From positions 1 to 46,831 of the forward strand of contig JBFWQM010000010.1 of assembly GCA_050249455.1 (NCBI GenBank): a stretch of 46,831 nt of DNA, given 5' to 3'. The notes beneath the pieces are model-generated. The model did not search any database, was not told the origin of the DNA, and worked only from the letters and a program-made list of their open reading frames with translations. Origin of the DNA: JBFWQM01 sp050249455 (GTDB lineage Bacteria; Pseudomonadota; Alphaproteobacteria; MPNO01; VGEU01). Position 1 is the stretch's first letter. Each line of letters begins with the position of its first letter. Shown in pieces: positions 9,001 to 17,939 of this stretch. The translations under genes and the position numbers were made by a program.

Positions 9001-9357
9001 GACGGCTCGGCGATGAACACGCTGCCGCTGGAGGTCGAGACCACCGCGGTGCCGGTGTTCATCCGCCACTTCCGCGACGGCGGCCTGTTCGCGGAGCTGG
9101 GCGGGACCTTCCTGCACCAGCGCATCACGCCCCATCCCAGCGACCCCTTCCCCCGGACGACAGACGACGCCTTCCTGCTCGACGCGGCGATCGGCTATCG
9201 GCTGCCCAACCGGCTCGGCGTCGCCAGCTTTGCGATCCGCAACCTGCTGGACGACGACTTCCTGATCCAGGATCCGAACATCCAGGGTACGGACCCGAGC
9301 AACCCGCTGTACCTGCCGGCGCGGACCTTCCTGTTCCGCCTGGCGCTCACGCTGTAA
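6019..9357 (+). CDS. FecR-domain, TPR-repeat and outer-membrane beta-barrel protein
   Basis: About 1112 residues. The ATG at 6019 is preferred over an upstream TTG because of the ribosome binding site and the clean signal peptide (MRRSARFG, hydrophobic core, cut near ASA-R). Residues about 40-165 form a FecR-type periplasmic domain with the motif RTPFVNAAVEGTEF. Residues about 200-540 are Ala-rich helical repeats of TPR type. The last ~500 residues alternate short polar turns with amphipathic beta-strands (for example LNFNPDNFSAF, YDLQGQYIL) and end in FLFRLALTL, as in outer-membrane barrels. The fusion suggests a periplasm-facing scaffold or sensor anchored in the outer membrane; export of polymer or protein is also possible. 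FecR domains often occur near CHASE2 cyclases, and one is encoded at 10885. Confidence 0.85.
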   Translation: MRRSARFGAWLVGAFLAAGMTQASARCPEPLAQVVSVQGEVAVRAREGEPWQPAPLATLLCPDDLLRTGPVSRAAVIFLATETVMRVDQNTLVQIRRAPEPSRSLLDMLNGAAHFFSRTRRALEIRTPFVNAAVEGTEFQVAVAPDRAHVTVFEGSIRAANAQGSAVAAPGQSVTAVQGAAPRTVALVRPADAVQWTLYFQPVLPPAGDPAVPAPVRRAAALLAAGQVEPARAALAQSEGGAALALRSTIATARNERAEALALAQQATARAPELAAGWIALSYAEQARFALEPARAAALEATRRQPRDAQAWARLAELELALGERGRAAATAARAAALPPGTAHADMVLGYAALATLDIDAAKAAFERAIAQDSQEPLARLGLGLAKVRAGDLAGGRRDMDVAVALDPNRSLLRSYLGKAYVEQGSDAVSAETAEEVFGSRRYDQAAAQFAQAKALDPADPTPWFYDALLKQSRNDPVGALADIERSIALNDNRAVYRSRLALDSDRAARGAGLARIFRDLGFEQLGVDEGADSLAADPASHSAHRFLSDSYIGRPRHEIARTSELLQSQLMQPLGSSPVPPQAWLIDLNQLTPGGPFEVGLNEFTRLFERDRIQLFLSGGIGNHDTFVEEAVVAAQAGRVALSGGQYLYSTDGIRANNDIRHDAFNVFGQGALRDDLNIQVELRRRVTEHGDLRLNFNPDNFSAFDRREVAQDTARVGAHYAPARGHDVLLSALVSKRTDDFTSAPPNGLQISSDRRDLGYDLQGQYILRTGLFNLTAGGGTYYIDTDQDNVLDISRIAPPGLCFFAPCVTTTPTNEETTQHNGYVYGNVPLPYGVVVTGGLAYDYVNRGGLDVSQVSPKGGLQWTAFADPDGAVLRGVRLRGAYMQGVRRTLLVEQTLEPTQVAGFNQFFDDVNGTEWERYGVGLDVALARGLHLGVEASQRNLEVPQVIAGPVAAVTREDHRERLGRAWLYWAAHRQWALSIEPYIEEVRRDGSAMNTLPLEVETTAVPVFIRHFRDGGLFAELGGTFLHQRITPHPSDPFPRTTDDAFLLDAAIGYRLPNRLGVASFAIRNLLDDDFLIQDPNIQGTDPSNPLYLPARTFLFRLALTL

Positions 9358-9390
9358 GCCGCCGGCCATAACGCAAAAGGAGAGCACGCG

Positions 9391-9741
9391 ATGGCGATCA
9401 TGCGATTCACCGCCAAGGGCAAGGACCACAAAGAGCAAGGCGTCGCCGCCGCGCCGGCCCGGTTCGACAAGGCGATCGAGGGCGCCGCCGCCGCCGTGAA
9501 GGGCGACGGCAACGAGGTGGTCGCCGCCATCCTGCTGTGCAAGAACGGCGAGACCTATGTCTGGTCGCCCGGCGACAGCGGCGGCAAGGCGCCGCGCACC
9601 GAGCCAGTCGAGTGCATCTCGCCGCACGTCACCTGGACCTTCCCGATCCAGGGCGTCTCGCTGGCGCAGACGTTCAACCCGACCTGCTGGGCCGCCATCC
9701 ACATGGGCGGCACCGTCTACTACTTCCCTTATCCCTGCTGA
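9391..9741 (+). CDS. Small protein of unknown function
   Basis: 116 residues, start supported by AAAGGAGAGC just upstream. I do not recognise a family. The N-terminal half is Lys/Ala-rich (FTAKGKDHKEQG); the C-terminal half is aromatic and Cys-containing (LLCKNGETYVWSPGD, PTCWAAIHMGG, ending YYFPYPC). Four Cys and the lack of a signal peptide or membrane segment suggest a compact cytoplasmic or metal-binding protein. It follows the FecR-TPR-barrel gene by 33 bp on the same strand, so the two are probably co-transcribed. Confidence 0.7.
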   Translation: MAIMRFTAKGKDHKEQGVAAAPARFDKAIEGAAAAVKGDGNEVVAAILLCKNGETYVWSPGDSGGKAPRTEPVECISPHVTWTFPIQGVSLAQTFNPTCWAAIHMGGTVYYFPYPC

Positions 9742-9750
9742 GCGCGCGCA

Positions 9751-9777
9751 GGGGCGGCGCCGAACGGGCGCCGCCCC
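9751..9777. terminator. Perfect stem-loop between convergent genes
   Basis: An 11-bp perfect stem (GGGGCGGCGCC at 9751-9761 with its complement at 9767-9777) and a GAACG loop lie between the stop at 9741 and the convergent stop at 9798. No T tract is present on either strand, so it would serve both directions only as a pause or 3'-end stabiliser. Confidence 0.5.
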
Positions 9778-9797
9778 CGGGCGCTCGCGGCCGTCCC

Positions 9798-9908
9798 CTA
9801 CCCCCAGAAGGCGACGGCCACCGCGCACAGCCAGATCACCACCACCACCCACGCGGCGGCGACGGATTGCGTGGTGAGCCTGAACGTCGACGGATCGTAG
9901 TGCTCCAT
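9798..9908 (-). CDS. 36-residue single-span membrane protein
   Basis: The sequence begins MEHYDPSTFRLTTQ and continues into one hydrophobic segment (about residues 15-34) ending VAFWG. The ATG at 9908 is preceded by GGGAGGA with an 8-nt spacing, one of the best ribosome binding sites in the window, which argues that it is translated. I know no family. A regulator of a membrane complex is a reasonable guess, nothing more. It lies downstream of the Crp-family gene on the same strand with a 165-bp gap. Confidence 0.6.
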   Translation of the reverse strand: MEHYDPSTFRLTTQSVAAAWVVVVIWLCAVAVAFWG

Positions 9909-10073
9909 TGCCTGGGTCCTCCCGCTGCGACCCGCTGCGGGATTGCCGTTGTTGTCGTGAACAGCGGAATCGCCTGTCCCAGCCGCCACGATGCGCGCAC
10001 GCGCAGGGGCCGGCAGTGGGAAAGGCCACAATGAATCAAGATTCGTGGTAGCGCGGCGCGGGCCGCGGGCGAC
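9909..10073. other. Gap between Crp-family gene and small membrane protein
   Basis: No gene seen. An inverted repeat GAATC-AA-GATTC at 10033-10044 could be an operator site or part of the promoter for the small membrane protein. I found no clear -35/-10 pair and no standard Crp (TGTGA-N6-TCACA) or Fnr (TTGAT-N4-ATCAA) box. Confidence 0.3.
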
Positions 10074-10799
10074 CTACGCCCCTTCGACGTCTTCCACCAT
10101 CCGCGCGAGGCGCGGGACGTCGAGGACGACGAGGCCGTGGCCGCGGCGCTCCACGAGGCCGGCGCGGGCGAGTTCGCCGAGCTCGCGGGTAACCGCCTCG
10201 CGGTGGGTGCTGATGCGGCTGGCGATCTCCGCGTGGGTCGGCGACGGGTCGATGACGGCTTCGCGGGCGCCGGTCATGCGGTCGCGGCACAGCCGCAGCA
10301 GCTCCGCATGCAGCCGGTTCTTCACCGCCAGGGTCGAGAACTCGTAGACCCGCTCCGACAGCGAGCGCACCAGCATGGCGAGCCGCCGCAGCGTCTCCGC
10401 CGCGATCTCCGGATGGTCGCGCAGCGCCTGCCAGAACGCCGCCGGCGGCAGCGCCGCGATCGTAGTCTCGGCCAGCGCGACGACGCTGGCCGAGCGCGGC
10501 GCGCCGTCGATCGCCGCCAGCTCGCCGTACATGCCGCCGGCGCCCTGGTCGCGGAACGTCACTTCGCGGCCCGAGGCAGCGTAGAGCACGATGCGCACCC
10601 GGCCGGACACGATGAAGTGGACGTCGCGGCTGTCGTCCTGGTGGCCGACGATCTGCTGGTCGGCGGCGTAGGTGTGCCAGCGGCAGCGGGTCGCGATCGC
10701 CTGGCGCGCGGCCGCGTCGAGGCCGCGCAGGATGTCGATCGCGGCCAGCGCATCGCCGCGCTGCGCCGCGTCCCGGTCCAGCCGTGGATCGCGCGCCAT
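10074..10799 (-). CDS. Crp/Fnr-family transcriptional regulator
   Basis: 241 residues. The N-terminal cyclic-nucleotide domain has a recognisable phosphate-binding cassette at about 88-101 (GELAAIDGAPRSAS), including the Arg-Ser that grips the cyclic phosphate in cAMP receptor proteins. A dimerisation helix precedes a C-terminal winged helix (THAEIASRISTHREAVTREL, about 187-206). No Cys cluster is present at the N-terminus, so it is not an Fnr-type iron-sulfur sensor. It is divergent from the CHASE2 cyclase gene across 85 bp, so cyclase and receptor may form one circuit. The target genes are unknown; the shared gap is the obvious place for self-control. Confidence 0.9.
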   Translation of the reverse strand: MARDPRLDRDAAQRGDALAAIDILRGLDAAARQAIATRCRWHTYAADQQIVGHQDDSRDVHFIVSGRVRIVLYAASGREVTFRDQGAGGMYGELAAIDGAPRSASVVALAETTIAALPPAAFWQALRDHPEIAAETLRRLAMLVRSLSERVYEFSTLAVKNRLHAELLRLCRDRMTGAREAVIDPSPTHAEIASRISTHREAVTRELGELARAGLVERRGHGLVVLDVPRLARMVEDVEGA

Positions 10800-10845
10800 G
10801 GTCCGCCCCGCCTTCGATCGCCCCGCGGCGGATCATACACCGGAA

Positions 10846-10865
10846 CCGCCTGACGCCGAAGGCGG
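10846..10865. promoter_or_regulatory. Short inverted repeat in the Crp/cyclase divergent gap
   Basis: CCGCCT at 10846-10851 and AGGCGG at 10860-10865 form a 6-bp inverted repeat with an 8-bp spacer, a layout compatible with a dimeric regulator. Given the base composition it could be chance. AGGA at 10874-10877 is the likely ribosome binding site for the cyclase. Confidence 0.25.
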
Positions 10866-10884
10866 CGCGATATAGGATCGCGGG

Positions 10885-12921
10885 ATGCGGGGATTGGGGC
10901 GCTTGCGGACCGCGCTGTGCATCGGGCTGACGGTCGGCGTCCTGGGCGCCGGCCTGGCGGCGCTGCCGCCGGGGGTGGCGCTGGAGGCCGACGTCGGTCT
11001 GTCCTGGCTGTTCCGGCTGCGCGGCCCGGCGCCGCCGCCCGACGACGTCGCGATCGTCGCGATGAACCGGCGGGCCGCCGACCGGCTCGACCTGCCGACC
11101 GGCACGCGCGAATGGCCGCGCGCGCTGCACGCCGACCTGATCGCGCGGCTGGCGCAGGACGGCGCAGCGGCGATCGTGCTCGACATCTTCTTCCGCAACG
11201 CCTCGCCCGCCGCCCCCGAGACCGACACGCGGCTTGGCGCGGCGATCCGTGCCGCCGGCCGGGTGGCGCTGCCGCAGTTCGCCGAGCGCGACACCATCGC
11301 CGCCGCGACGGCGCCTGCGGCCACCGTCGAGCGGCTGATCACCCCGGCGCCGGCGATCGCGTCCGGCGCCGCCGGCATCGGCCCGTTCCCGCTGCCCAAG
11401 GCGGCGACCAACGTGCACGACTTCTGGGCATTCCTGACCGAGGTGACCGGCGAGCCGACATTGCCGGCGATCGCGGTCCAGCTCATGGCGCTGCGCGCGC
11501 CGGCGCCGCTGGCCGACCTGATGACGGCGGTCGGTCCGGCGGCGCGCGCGCCGCTCGACGCCTATCTCGGCTCGCCGCGGACGGCCGGAGACCTGGTGGG
11601 CCTGATGCGCGCGCTGCGCATCGCCTTTCGCGGTGACCCCGAGGCCGCGCCGCGAGGTGCGCTGGCGATCCTGCGGGCGGAGGCCGCCGGCCGGGTGCCG
11701 GCGGCGGAGGCGCGGACGCTGCGCGCGCTGGTCGGGCTCTATGCCGGCCCCGACCGCCGCTACCTCAACTACTACGGCCCGCCGCGCACCATCCGGACCA
11801 TCCCCTATGACGCGGCGCTGACCGGGCGGGGCGAGACGGCGCCCGTGGTCGGCAAGGTGGTGTTCCTGGGCCTGTCCGAGGACTCTGTCACCGACATCCG
11901 CGAGAACTTCCCGACCGTGTTCTCGCGCGACGACGGGATCGAGCTGAGCGGCGTCGAGATCCTGGCGACCGCGACCGCCAACCTCCTCACGTCGTCGTCG
12001 CTGCGGCCGCTGTCGCCGCCGGCGCAGCTCATGGCGGTCGCCGGCGCCGGCGCGGCGATCGGGCTGGCGGCGTGCCTGGCCGCCGGGCTGACCGGGACGC
12101 TGCTGGCCATGCTGCTGGGCGCCGGCTGGCTCGCCGCCGCCGCCGCCGCGTTCGCCGCGCAAGGCCTGTGGCTGCCGGTCGCGATCCCGATCCTGCTACA
12201 GCTGCCCGCCGCGATCCTGGCCGGGCTCGCCCTCAAGTACCTGGTGGCGCGGCGCGGGCTCGACTACTACCTGCCCCGGCGCGTCGCCGCCGACATCGCG
12301 CGCGGCCGCGGCCCGGAGCCGTCGCGGCCGGTCCGCGGCATCTGCCTGGCGACCGACATCTACGGCTACACCACGCTGGCGGAGCGGCTAGACCCGCCCG
12401 CGCTGATGACGTTGATGAACGCCTACTGGGGCGCCATCGGCGCGCCGGTGGAACGCAACGGCGGACGCATCCTCAACACCGCCGGCGACAGCATGATGTG
12501 CGCCTGGGTCGTGCCGCCCGGGGGCGACGACCGGGCGGCCCGGCGCGCCGCCTGCCGCGCCGCCCTGGAGATGCAGGCCGCCGTCGCGGCGTTCAATGCG
12601 GCGCACCCCGGCCGCGCGCTGCCGACCCGGATCGGCCTGCAGGCCGGCAGCTTCGTGCTCGGGCCGGTCGGCGGCGTCGGACACCGCGAGTTCGGCGCCA
12701 TCGGCGACGCCCTCAACACCGCCGCCCGCATCCGCGACCTCAACAAGGACTTCGGCACCCACGTGCTGGCCGCCGAGGCGGTGGCCGAGGGCCTGGGCGA
12801 CATCGCCCGGCGGCCGATCGGGGTCCTGCCGCTGCGCGGCCGCCGCGCCACCGTGCGGCTGGTCGAACTCACCGGCCTGGCCGGCGCCGACGCGCCGCAC
12901 CGGCCCGCCAGCGGCGACTAG
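10885..12921 (+). CDS. CHASE2-domain class III adenylate/guanylate cyclase
   Basis: 678 residues. One N-terminal membrane segment (about 8-28) leads into a large extracytoplasmic CHASE2 sensor (about 35-365: DVAIVAMNRRAAD, AAAIVLDIFF, and KVVFLGLSEDSVTD). Three hydrophobic spans (about 375-455) follow, then a class III cyclase domain (about 480-650). Metal-binding Asp residues are in CLATDIYGYTTLA (about 491) and NTAGDSMMCAW (about 535), and EFGAIGDALNTAARI is present. The usual Lys before the second metal Asp is Asn here (ILNTAGD), so ATP versus GTP preference cannot be read with certainty. It probably turns an envelope signal into cAMP for the divergent Crp-family protein. Confidence 0.92.
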   Translation: MRGLGRLRTALCIGLTVGVLGAGLAALPPGVALEADVGLSWLFRLRGPAPPPDDVAIVAMNRRAADRLDLPTGTREWPRALHADLIARLAQDGAAAIVLDIFFRNASPAAPETDTRLGAAIRAAGRVALPQFAERDTIAAATAPAATVERLITPAPAIASGAAGIGPFPLPKAATNVHDFWAFLTEVTGEPTLPAIAVQLMALRAPAPLADLMTAVGPAARAPLDAYLGSPRTAGDLVGLMRALRIAFRGDPEAAPRGALAILRAEAAGRVPAAEARTLRALVGLYAGPDRRYLNYYGPPRTIRTIPYDAALTGRGETAPVVGKVVFLGLSEDSVTDIRENFPTVFSRDDGIELSGVEILATATANLLTSSSLRPLSPPAQLMAVAGAGAAIGLAACLAAGLTGTLLAMLLGAGWLAAAAAAFAAQGLWLPVAIPILLQLPAAILAGLALKYLVARRGLDYYLPRRVAADIARGRGPEPSRPVRGICLATDIYGYTTLAERLDPPALMTLMNAYWGAIGAPVERNGGRILNTAGDSMMCAWVVPPGGDDRAARRAACRAALEMQAAVAAFNAAHPGRALPTRIGLQAGSFVLGPVGGVGHREFGAIGDALNTAARIRDLNKDFGTHVLAAEAVAEGLGDIARRPIGVLPLRGRRATVRLVELTGLAGADAPHRPASGD

Positions 12922-12983
12922 GTAGACACCCGCAGAGCAATGGGTTTGCCCGGGCGGTCCACAATGATACGCTGATCCCCAAT

Positions 12984-13022
12984 CGCCACCCGAAATCGTG
13001 GCGCGACCGGCGGCAACGCCGG
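12984..13022 (+). promoter_or_regulatory. Two hairpins in the leader of the TAXI gene
   Basis: CGCCAC (12984-12989) pairs with GTGGCG (12998-13003); directly after, CCGGCG (13007-13012) and CGCCGG (13017-13022) close a GCAA loop, a stable GNRA tetraloop. They lie about 45 nt before the ATG at 13066. They may be the 3' end of the cyclase transcript or a leader structure; there is no T tract. Confidence 0.3.
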
Positions 13023-13065
13023 CGAAACAATGCCGCCGTGGCTTGAAACAGGGAGAAATCAAGCG

Positions 13066-14046
13066 ATGAAATTTCGGACGCTCGCGTTCTCGGCCGTACT
13101 TGCGGCGATCGCCGCACTGCCCGCTGCCGCGCAACAGACCTACAGCATCGGCACCAATCCGCAGGGCTCGCTTTTCTTCGGGGTCGGCACCGCCATCGCC
13201 AAGGTGCTGAACGAGAAGGCGAACATGCTCGCGCGCGTCCAGGCGGGCGGCGGCACGTCGACGATCGCGCCGCAGCTCGACGCCGGCCGCGTCGACTTCA
13301 GCTTCAACAACGCGATCGAGGCGCGCTACGTCTACACCGGCACCGGCACGTTCGAAGGCAAGCCGTTGAAGAACCTGCGCCTGGTCCACATGGTCTACCC
13401 GCTGCCGGTCACCCTCGCGGTGCCGAACGAATCCAAGATCAAGTCGATCGCCGAGGCCAAGGGCCTGCGCCTGCCGTCCGAGTTCACCGCCCAGAACATC
13501 ATGCAGGTGGTGCAGAACGCGATCCTGGCCAACCACGGCCTCAAGCAGTCCGATTTCTCCAGCGTACCGGTCTCCGACTACATCAAGGGCCAGCACCTCC
13601 TGCCGCAGGGCCGGGTGGACATCGCGATGGCCGCCCCGGGCACCGCCGCCTCGCGCGAAGACCATGCCGAGCTGAAGTCGAAGGGCGGCCTGCGCTTCCT
13701 GCCGATCAACACCGACGAGGCATCGCTGAAGCGCATGCACGCGGTGTTCCCCGAAACCCTGGCGCTGCCGATGAAGGAAAGCCCGGCGCGGCCGGGCATC
13801 ATCGGCGACACGACGGTGATGGCGTATCCGTTCTTCCTGGTCGCGGGCGCCCATGTCTCCGAGGAAGCGGTGTACAACGCCGTGAAGGCGCTCCATGCGG
13901 GCAAGAAGGAGCTCGTGGAGGCCTTTGCCCCGCTCAACGCCTTCGAGCCCAAGGAGATGTGGCGCAGCCACTCCGTGCCGTACCACCCCGGCGCGCTGAA
14001 GGCGTTCAAGGAGCTCGGCCTGACCGAGATGGGCAAGACGAGCTGA
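13066..14046 (+). CDS. TAXI-family TRAP transporter solute-binding protein
   Basis: 326 residues. The ATG at 13066 (MKFRTLAF) gives a clean signal peptide ending near AAA-QQTY and has GGGAGA upstream; an ATG at 13030 would add 12 residues without improving it. The mature protein starts TYSIGTNPQGSLFF and contains AGGGTSTIAPQLDAGRVDF, typical of TAXI periplasmic receptors. These bind small carboxylates such as glutamate, 2-oxoglutarate or related acids and deliver them to a TRAP permease, which is encoded next. The downstream acyl-CoA, dehydrogenase-complex and malic enzyme genes suggest a short organic acid as ligand. Confidence 0.92.
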   Translation: MKFRTLAFSAVLAAIAALPAAAQQTYSIGTNPQGSLFFGVGTAIAKVLNEKANMLARVQAGGGTSTIAPQLDAGRVDFSFNNAIEARYVYTGTGTFEGKPLKNLRLVHMVYPLPVTLAVPNESKIKSIAEAKGLRLPSEFTAQNIMQVVQNAILANHGLKQSDFSSVPVSDYIKGQHLLPQGRVDIAMAAPGTAASREDHAELKSKGGLRFLPINTDEASLKRMHAVFPETLALPMKESPARPGIIGDTTVMAYPFFLVAGAHVSEEAVYNAVKALHAGKKELVEAFAPLNAFEPKEMWRSHSVPYHPGALKAFKELGLTEMGKTS

Positions 14047-14079
14047 GCCGCACGGACCCGGCGCGGGCCGCCCGGCAAT

Positions 14080-14145
14080 GGGGGGGCCCCCCCGCAACTG
14101 GGGGGCCCCGCGCCGCCCCCGCCCGCCCCCCCACCCCCCCCCCCC
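14080..14145. repeat. G/C homopolymer tracts, including a 12-C run, before the TRAP permease
   Basis: The segment holds G7C7 (14080-14093), G6C4 (14100-14109), several C5-C7 runs and 12 C in a row (14134-14145). On the minus strand this is a strong G-quadruplex pattern. It lies 4 bp before the ATG of the permease and leaves no purine-rich ribosome binding site there. Base calls in such a tract may be wrong. Confidence 0.8.
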
Positions 14146-14149
14146 GCCG

Positions 14150-16087
14150 ATGACCGATCAGCCCCCCGCCCCCGCCGCCCAGCCGCTCGTCCGCCAAGTC
14201 GTCAGCTGGCTGGCCGGCGGGCTGACAGTCCTGTGCCTGCTGTGGGTGCTCGAGGTGCCGATGTATTTCGGCGTCGCGTTCTTCCGCGAGCAGTTCCTGA
14301 GCCCGGTGCTCGGCATCTCGCTCTGCATCTGCTACCTGCACGTCGCCGCCAGCGGCAAGGCGGGCGGCCGCACGCCGTGGCTCGACGTCGTGCTCGCCGC
14401 CGCCGGGCTCGCCGTCACGCTGTGGGTGATGATCGAGTACCGCTGGTTCCTGGAGCGCGTCGTCGGCTTCCAGGGCTGGCCGGCCGTCGTGGTCGGCATC
14501 ACCATCGTCGTGCTGGTGCTGGAGGGCCTGCGGCGCACCTCGGGCTACACGATGTTCTTCGTCGTGCTGGCCTTCATCGTCTATGCGTTCGTCGGCGACC
14601 TCGTTCCCGGCCCGCTCAAGGCGCTGCCGATCGAGTTCCGCCAGCTCATGATCTACCTCGCGTTCGACCCGACGGCGGTATTCGGCGTACCGCTGCGGAT
14701 CGGCGCTGAGGTGGTGATCATCTTCATCTTCCTCGGCCAGCTGCTGCTCAAGACCGGCGGCGGGGAGTTCTTCACCGACATCGCGATGGCGCTGATGGGA
14801 CGCCAGCGCGGCGGCGCGGCGAAGATCGCGGTCGTCGCCTCGGCGCTGTTCGGCTCGATCTCCGGCAGCGCGACGTCGAACGTCGCCTCCACCGGCGTGA
14901 TCACCATCCCGCTGATGCGCAGGTCCGGCTACGCCGCGACGCGCGCCGGTGCGATCGAGGCTGTCGCCTCCACCGGCGGCCAGCTGATGCCGCCCGTGAT
15001 GGGCGCCGCCGCGTTCCTGATGGCGGAGTTCCTGGAGACCTCCTACGGCGCGATCATCGTCGCCGCCATCATCCCGGCGATGCTCTACTACTTCGCGGTG
15101 TTCGCCCAGGTCGACCTGGTGGCGGCGCGCGAGCGCATCGTCGCGGTCGCCGCCGACATCCCGCGCGCGCGCGACGTGATGAAGGACGGGTGGCACTTCG
15201 TGCTGCCCTTCGTCGTCCTGCTGTACCTCCTGTTCGAGGAGAACATGGACGCCGAGAAGGCGGCGATCTACGCCTGTGCCACCATCGCGGTGCTCGGCTT
15301 CCTGATCAGCTACCGCGGCCACCGGCTGAACGTGCGTACCCTGCTCGCCTGCTTCGTCGAGGCCGGAATCGCCACCGTCGAGCTCGCGCTCCTGATGGCG
15401 GCCGCCGGCTTCGTCATCGGCATCCTGAACGTCACCGGGCTCGGCTTCGCGCTGACCTTCTTCCTGGTGAAGCTCGGCGGCGGCAACCTGGCGCTGCTGT
15501 TGCTGATCGCCGCCATCGCCTGCATCATCCTCGGGATGGGGATGCCGACGTCGGGCGTCTACGTGCTGCTGGCCAGCCTGATCGCGCCGGCATTGTCGGA
15601 AGCCGGCATCGCGCCGATCGCCGCGCACATGTTCATCCTCTATTTCGGCATGATGTCGATGGTGACGCCGCCGGTGGCGCTCGCCGCCTTCACCGCGGCG
15701 GGGCTGAGCGGGGCGTCGCCAATGCAGACCGGCTGGATCGCGATGCGCATGGCGTGGACCGCCTACATCGTGCCGGTGCTGTTCGTGCTGTCGCCCTCGC
15801 TCTTGATGCGCGGCGAACCGGTGGAGGTCGCGATCGCGTGCATCACCGCGGTCGCCGGCGTCTACTACGTCTCGGTCGCGTTCGAAGGCTACTTCACGCG
15901 GCCGCTCGGGCCGGCGATGCGGCTCGCCTTCATCGTCGCCGGGCTCGCCGCGATCACGCCGGCGTCCACCATGCCCTACGGGGAGTGGGTGGACGTCGCC
16001 GGCGTCCTCCTCGGCGCCGCGATGCTGTGGCGGGAACGCAGCATTGCGCGCAGCGAGCGCCTGCGCCCGCCCGTGGCCGCAAAATAG
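14150..16087 (+). CDS. Fused TRAP transporter permease (small plus large membrane subunits)
   Basis: About 645 residues, almost entirely membrane spans, matching the fused DctQ-DctM permeases that partner TAXI receptors. Characteristic stretches are GSISGSATSNVASTG and ASTGGQLMPPVMGAAAF in the large-subunit part and GMGMPTSGVYVLL further on. It should import the ligand of the 13066 receptor with a sodium or proton gradient. The ATG at 14150 is chosen because the protein begins normally there (MTDQPPAPAAQPLVRQV). An ATG at 14078 is in frame but would be read through the G/C tracts and give a Pro-rich nonsense leader. The lack of a ribosome binding site is odd. Confidence 0.92.
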   Translation: MTDQPPAPAAQPLVRQVVSWLAGGLTVLCLLWVLEVPMYFGVAFFREQFLSPVLGISLCICYLHVAASGKAGGRTPWLDVVLAAAGLAVTLWVMIEYRWFLERVVGFQGWPAVVVGITIVVLVLEGLRRTSGYTMFFVVLAFIVYAFVGDLVPGPLKALPIEFRQLMIYLAFDPTAVFGVPLRIGAEVVIIFIFLGQLLLKTGGGEFFTDIAMALMGRQRGGAAKIAVVASALFGSISGSATSNVASTGVITIPLMRRSGYAATRAGAIEAVASTGGQLMPPVMGAAAFLMAEFLETSYGAIIVAAIIPAMLYYFAVFAQVDLVAARERIVAVAADIPRARDVMKDGWHFVLPFVVLLYLLFEENMDAEKAAIYACATIAVLGFLISYRGHRLNVRTLLACFVEAGIATVELALLMAAAGFVIGILNVTGLGFALTFFLVKLGGGNLALLLLIAAIACIILGMGMPTSGVYVLLASLIAPALSEAGIAPIAAHMFILYFGMMSMVTPPVALAAFTAAGLSGASPMQTGWIAMRMAWTAYIVPVLFVLSPSLLMRGEPVEVAIACITAVAGVYYVSVAFEGYFTRPLGPAMRLAFIVAGLAAITPASTMPYGEWVDVAGVLLGAAMLWRERSIARSERLRPPVAAK

Positions 16088-16100
16088 CGGGCGACGGCTA

Positions 16101-16134
16101 AACCTAGGTTAGTGCAGCCGCCGCCGGCGGCGGC
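16101..16134. promoter_or_regulatory. Two adjacent perfect palindromes before the acyl-CoA synthetase gene
   Basis: AACCTAGGTT (16101-16110) and an 18-bp palindrome GCCGCCGCCGGCGGCGGC (16117-16134) lie in the 85-bp gap after the permease. The first is AT-rich for this genome and includes CCTAGG, so it could be an operator; the second would form a strong stem. GGAAGG at 16164-16169 is the ribosome binding site for the next gene. Confidence 0.3.
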
Positions 16135-16172
16135 CACTCTCCCCGCGATGGCAGGCATCGACGGGAAGGCGC

Positions 16173-17935
<1,763 letters not shown>

Positions 17936-17939
<4 letters not shown>

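Noticed and set aside
5692..10029. A 1445-codon open frame on the minus strand opposite the FecR-TPR-barrel gene
   Set aside because: Arg/Gly/Ala-rich translation without domains, typical of antisense frames kept open by high GC; the plus-strand protein has a signal peptide, ribosome binding site and recognisable domains.
9836..10039. A 67-codon minus-strand frame between the small membrane protein and the Crp gene
   Set aside because: No ribosome binding site and no protein features; overlaps the better supported 36-residue gene.
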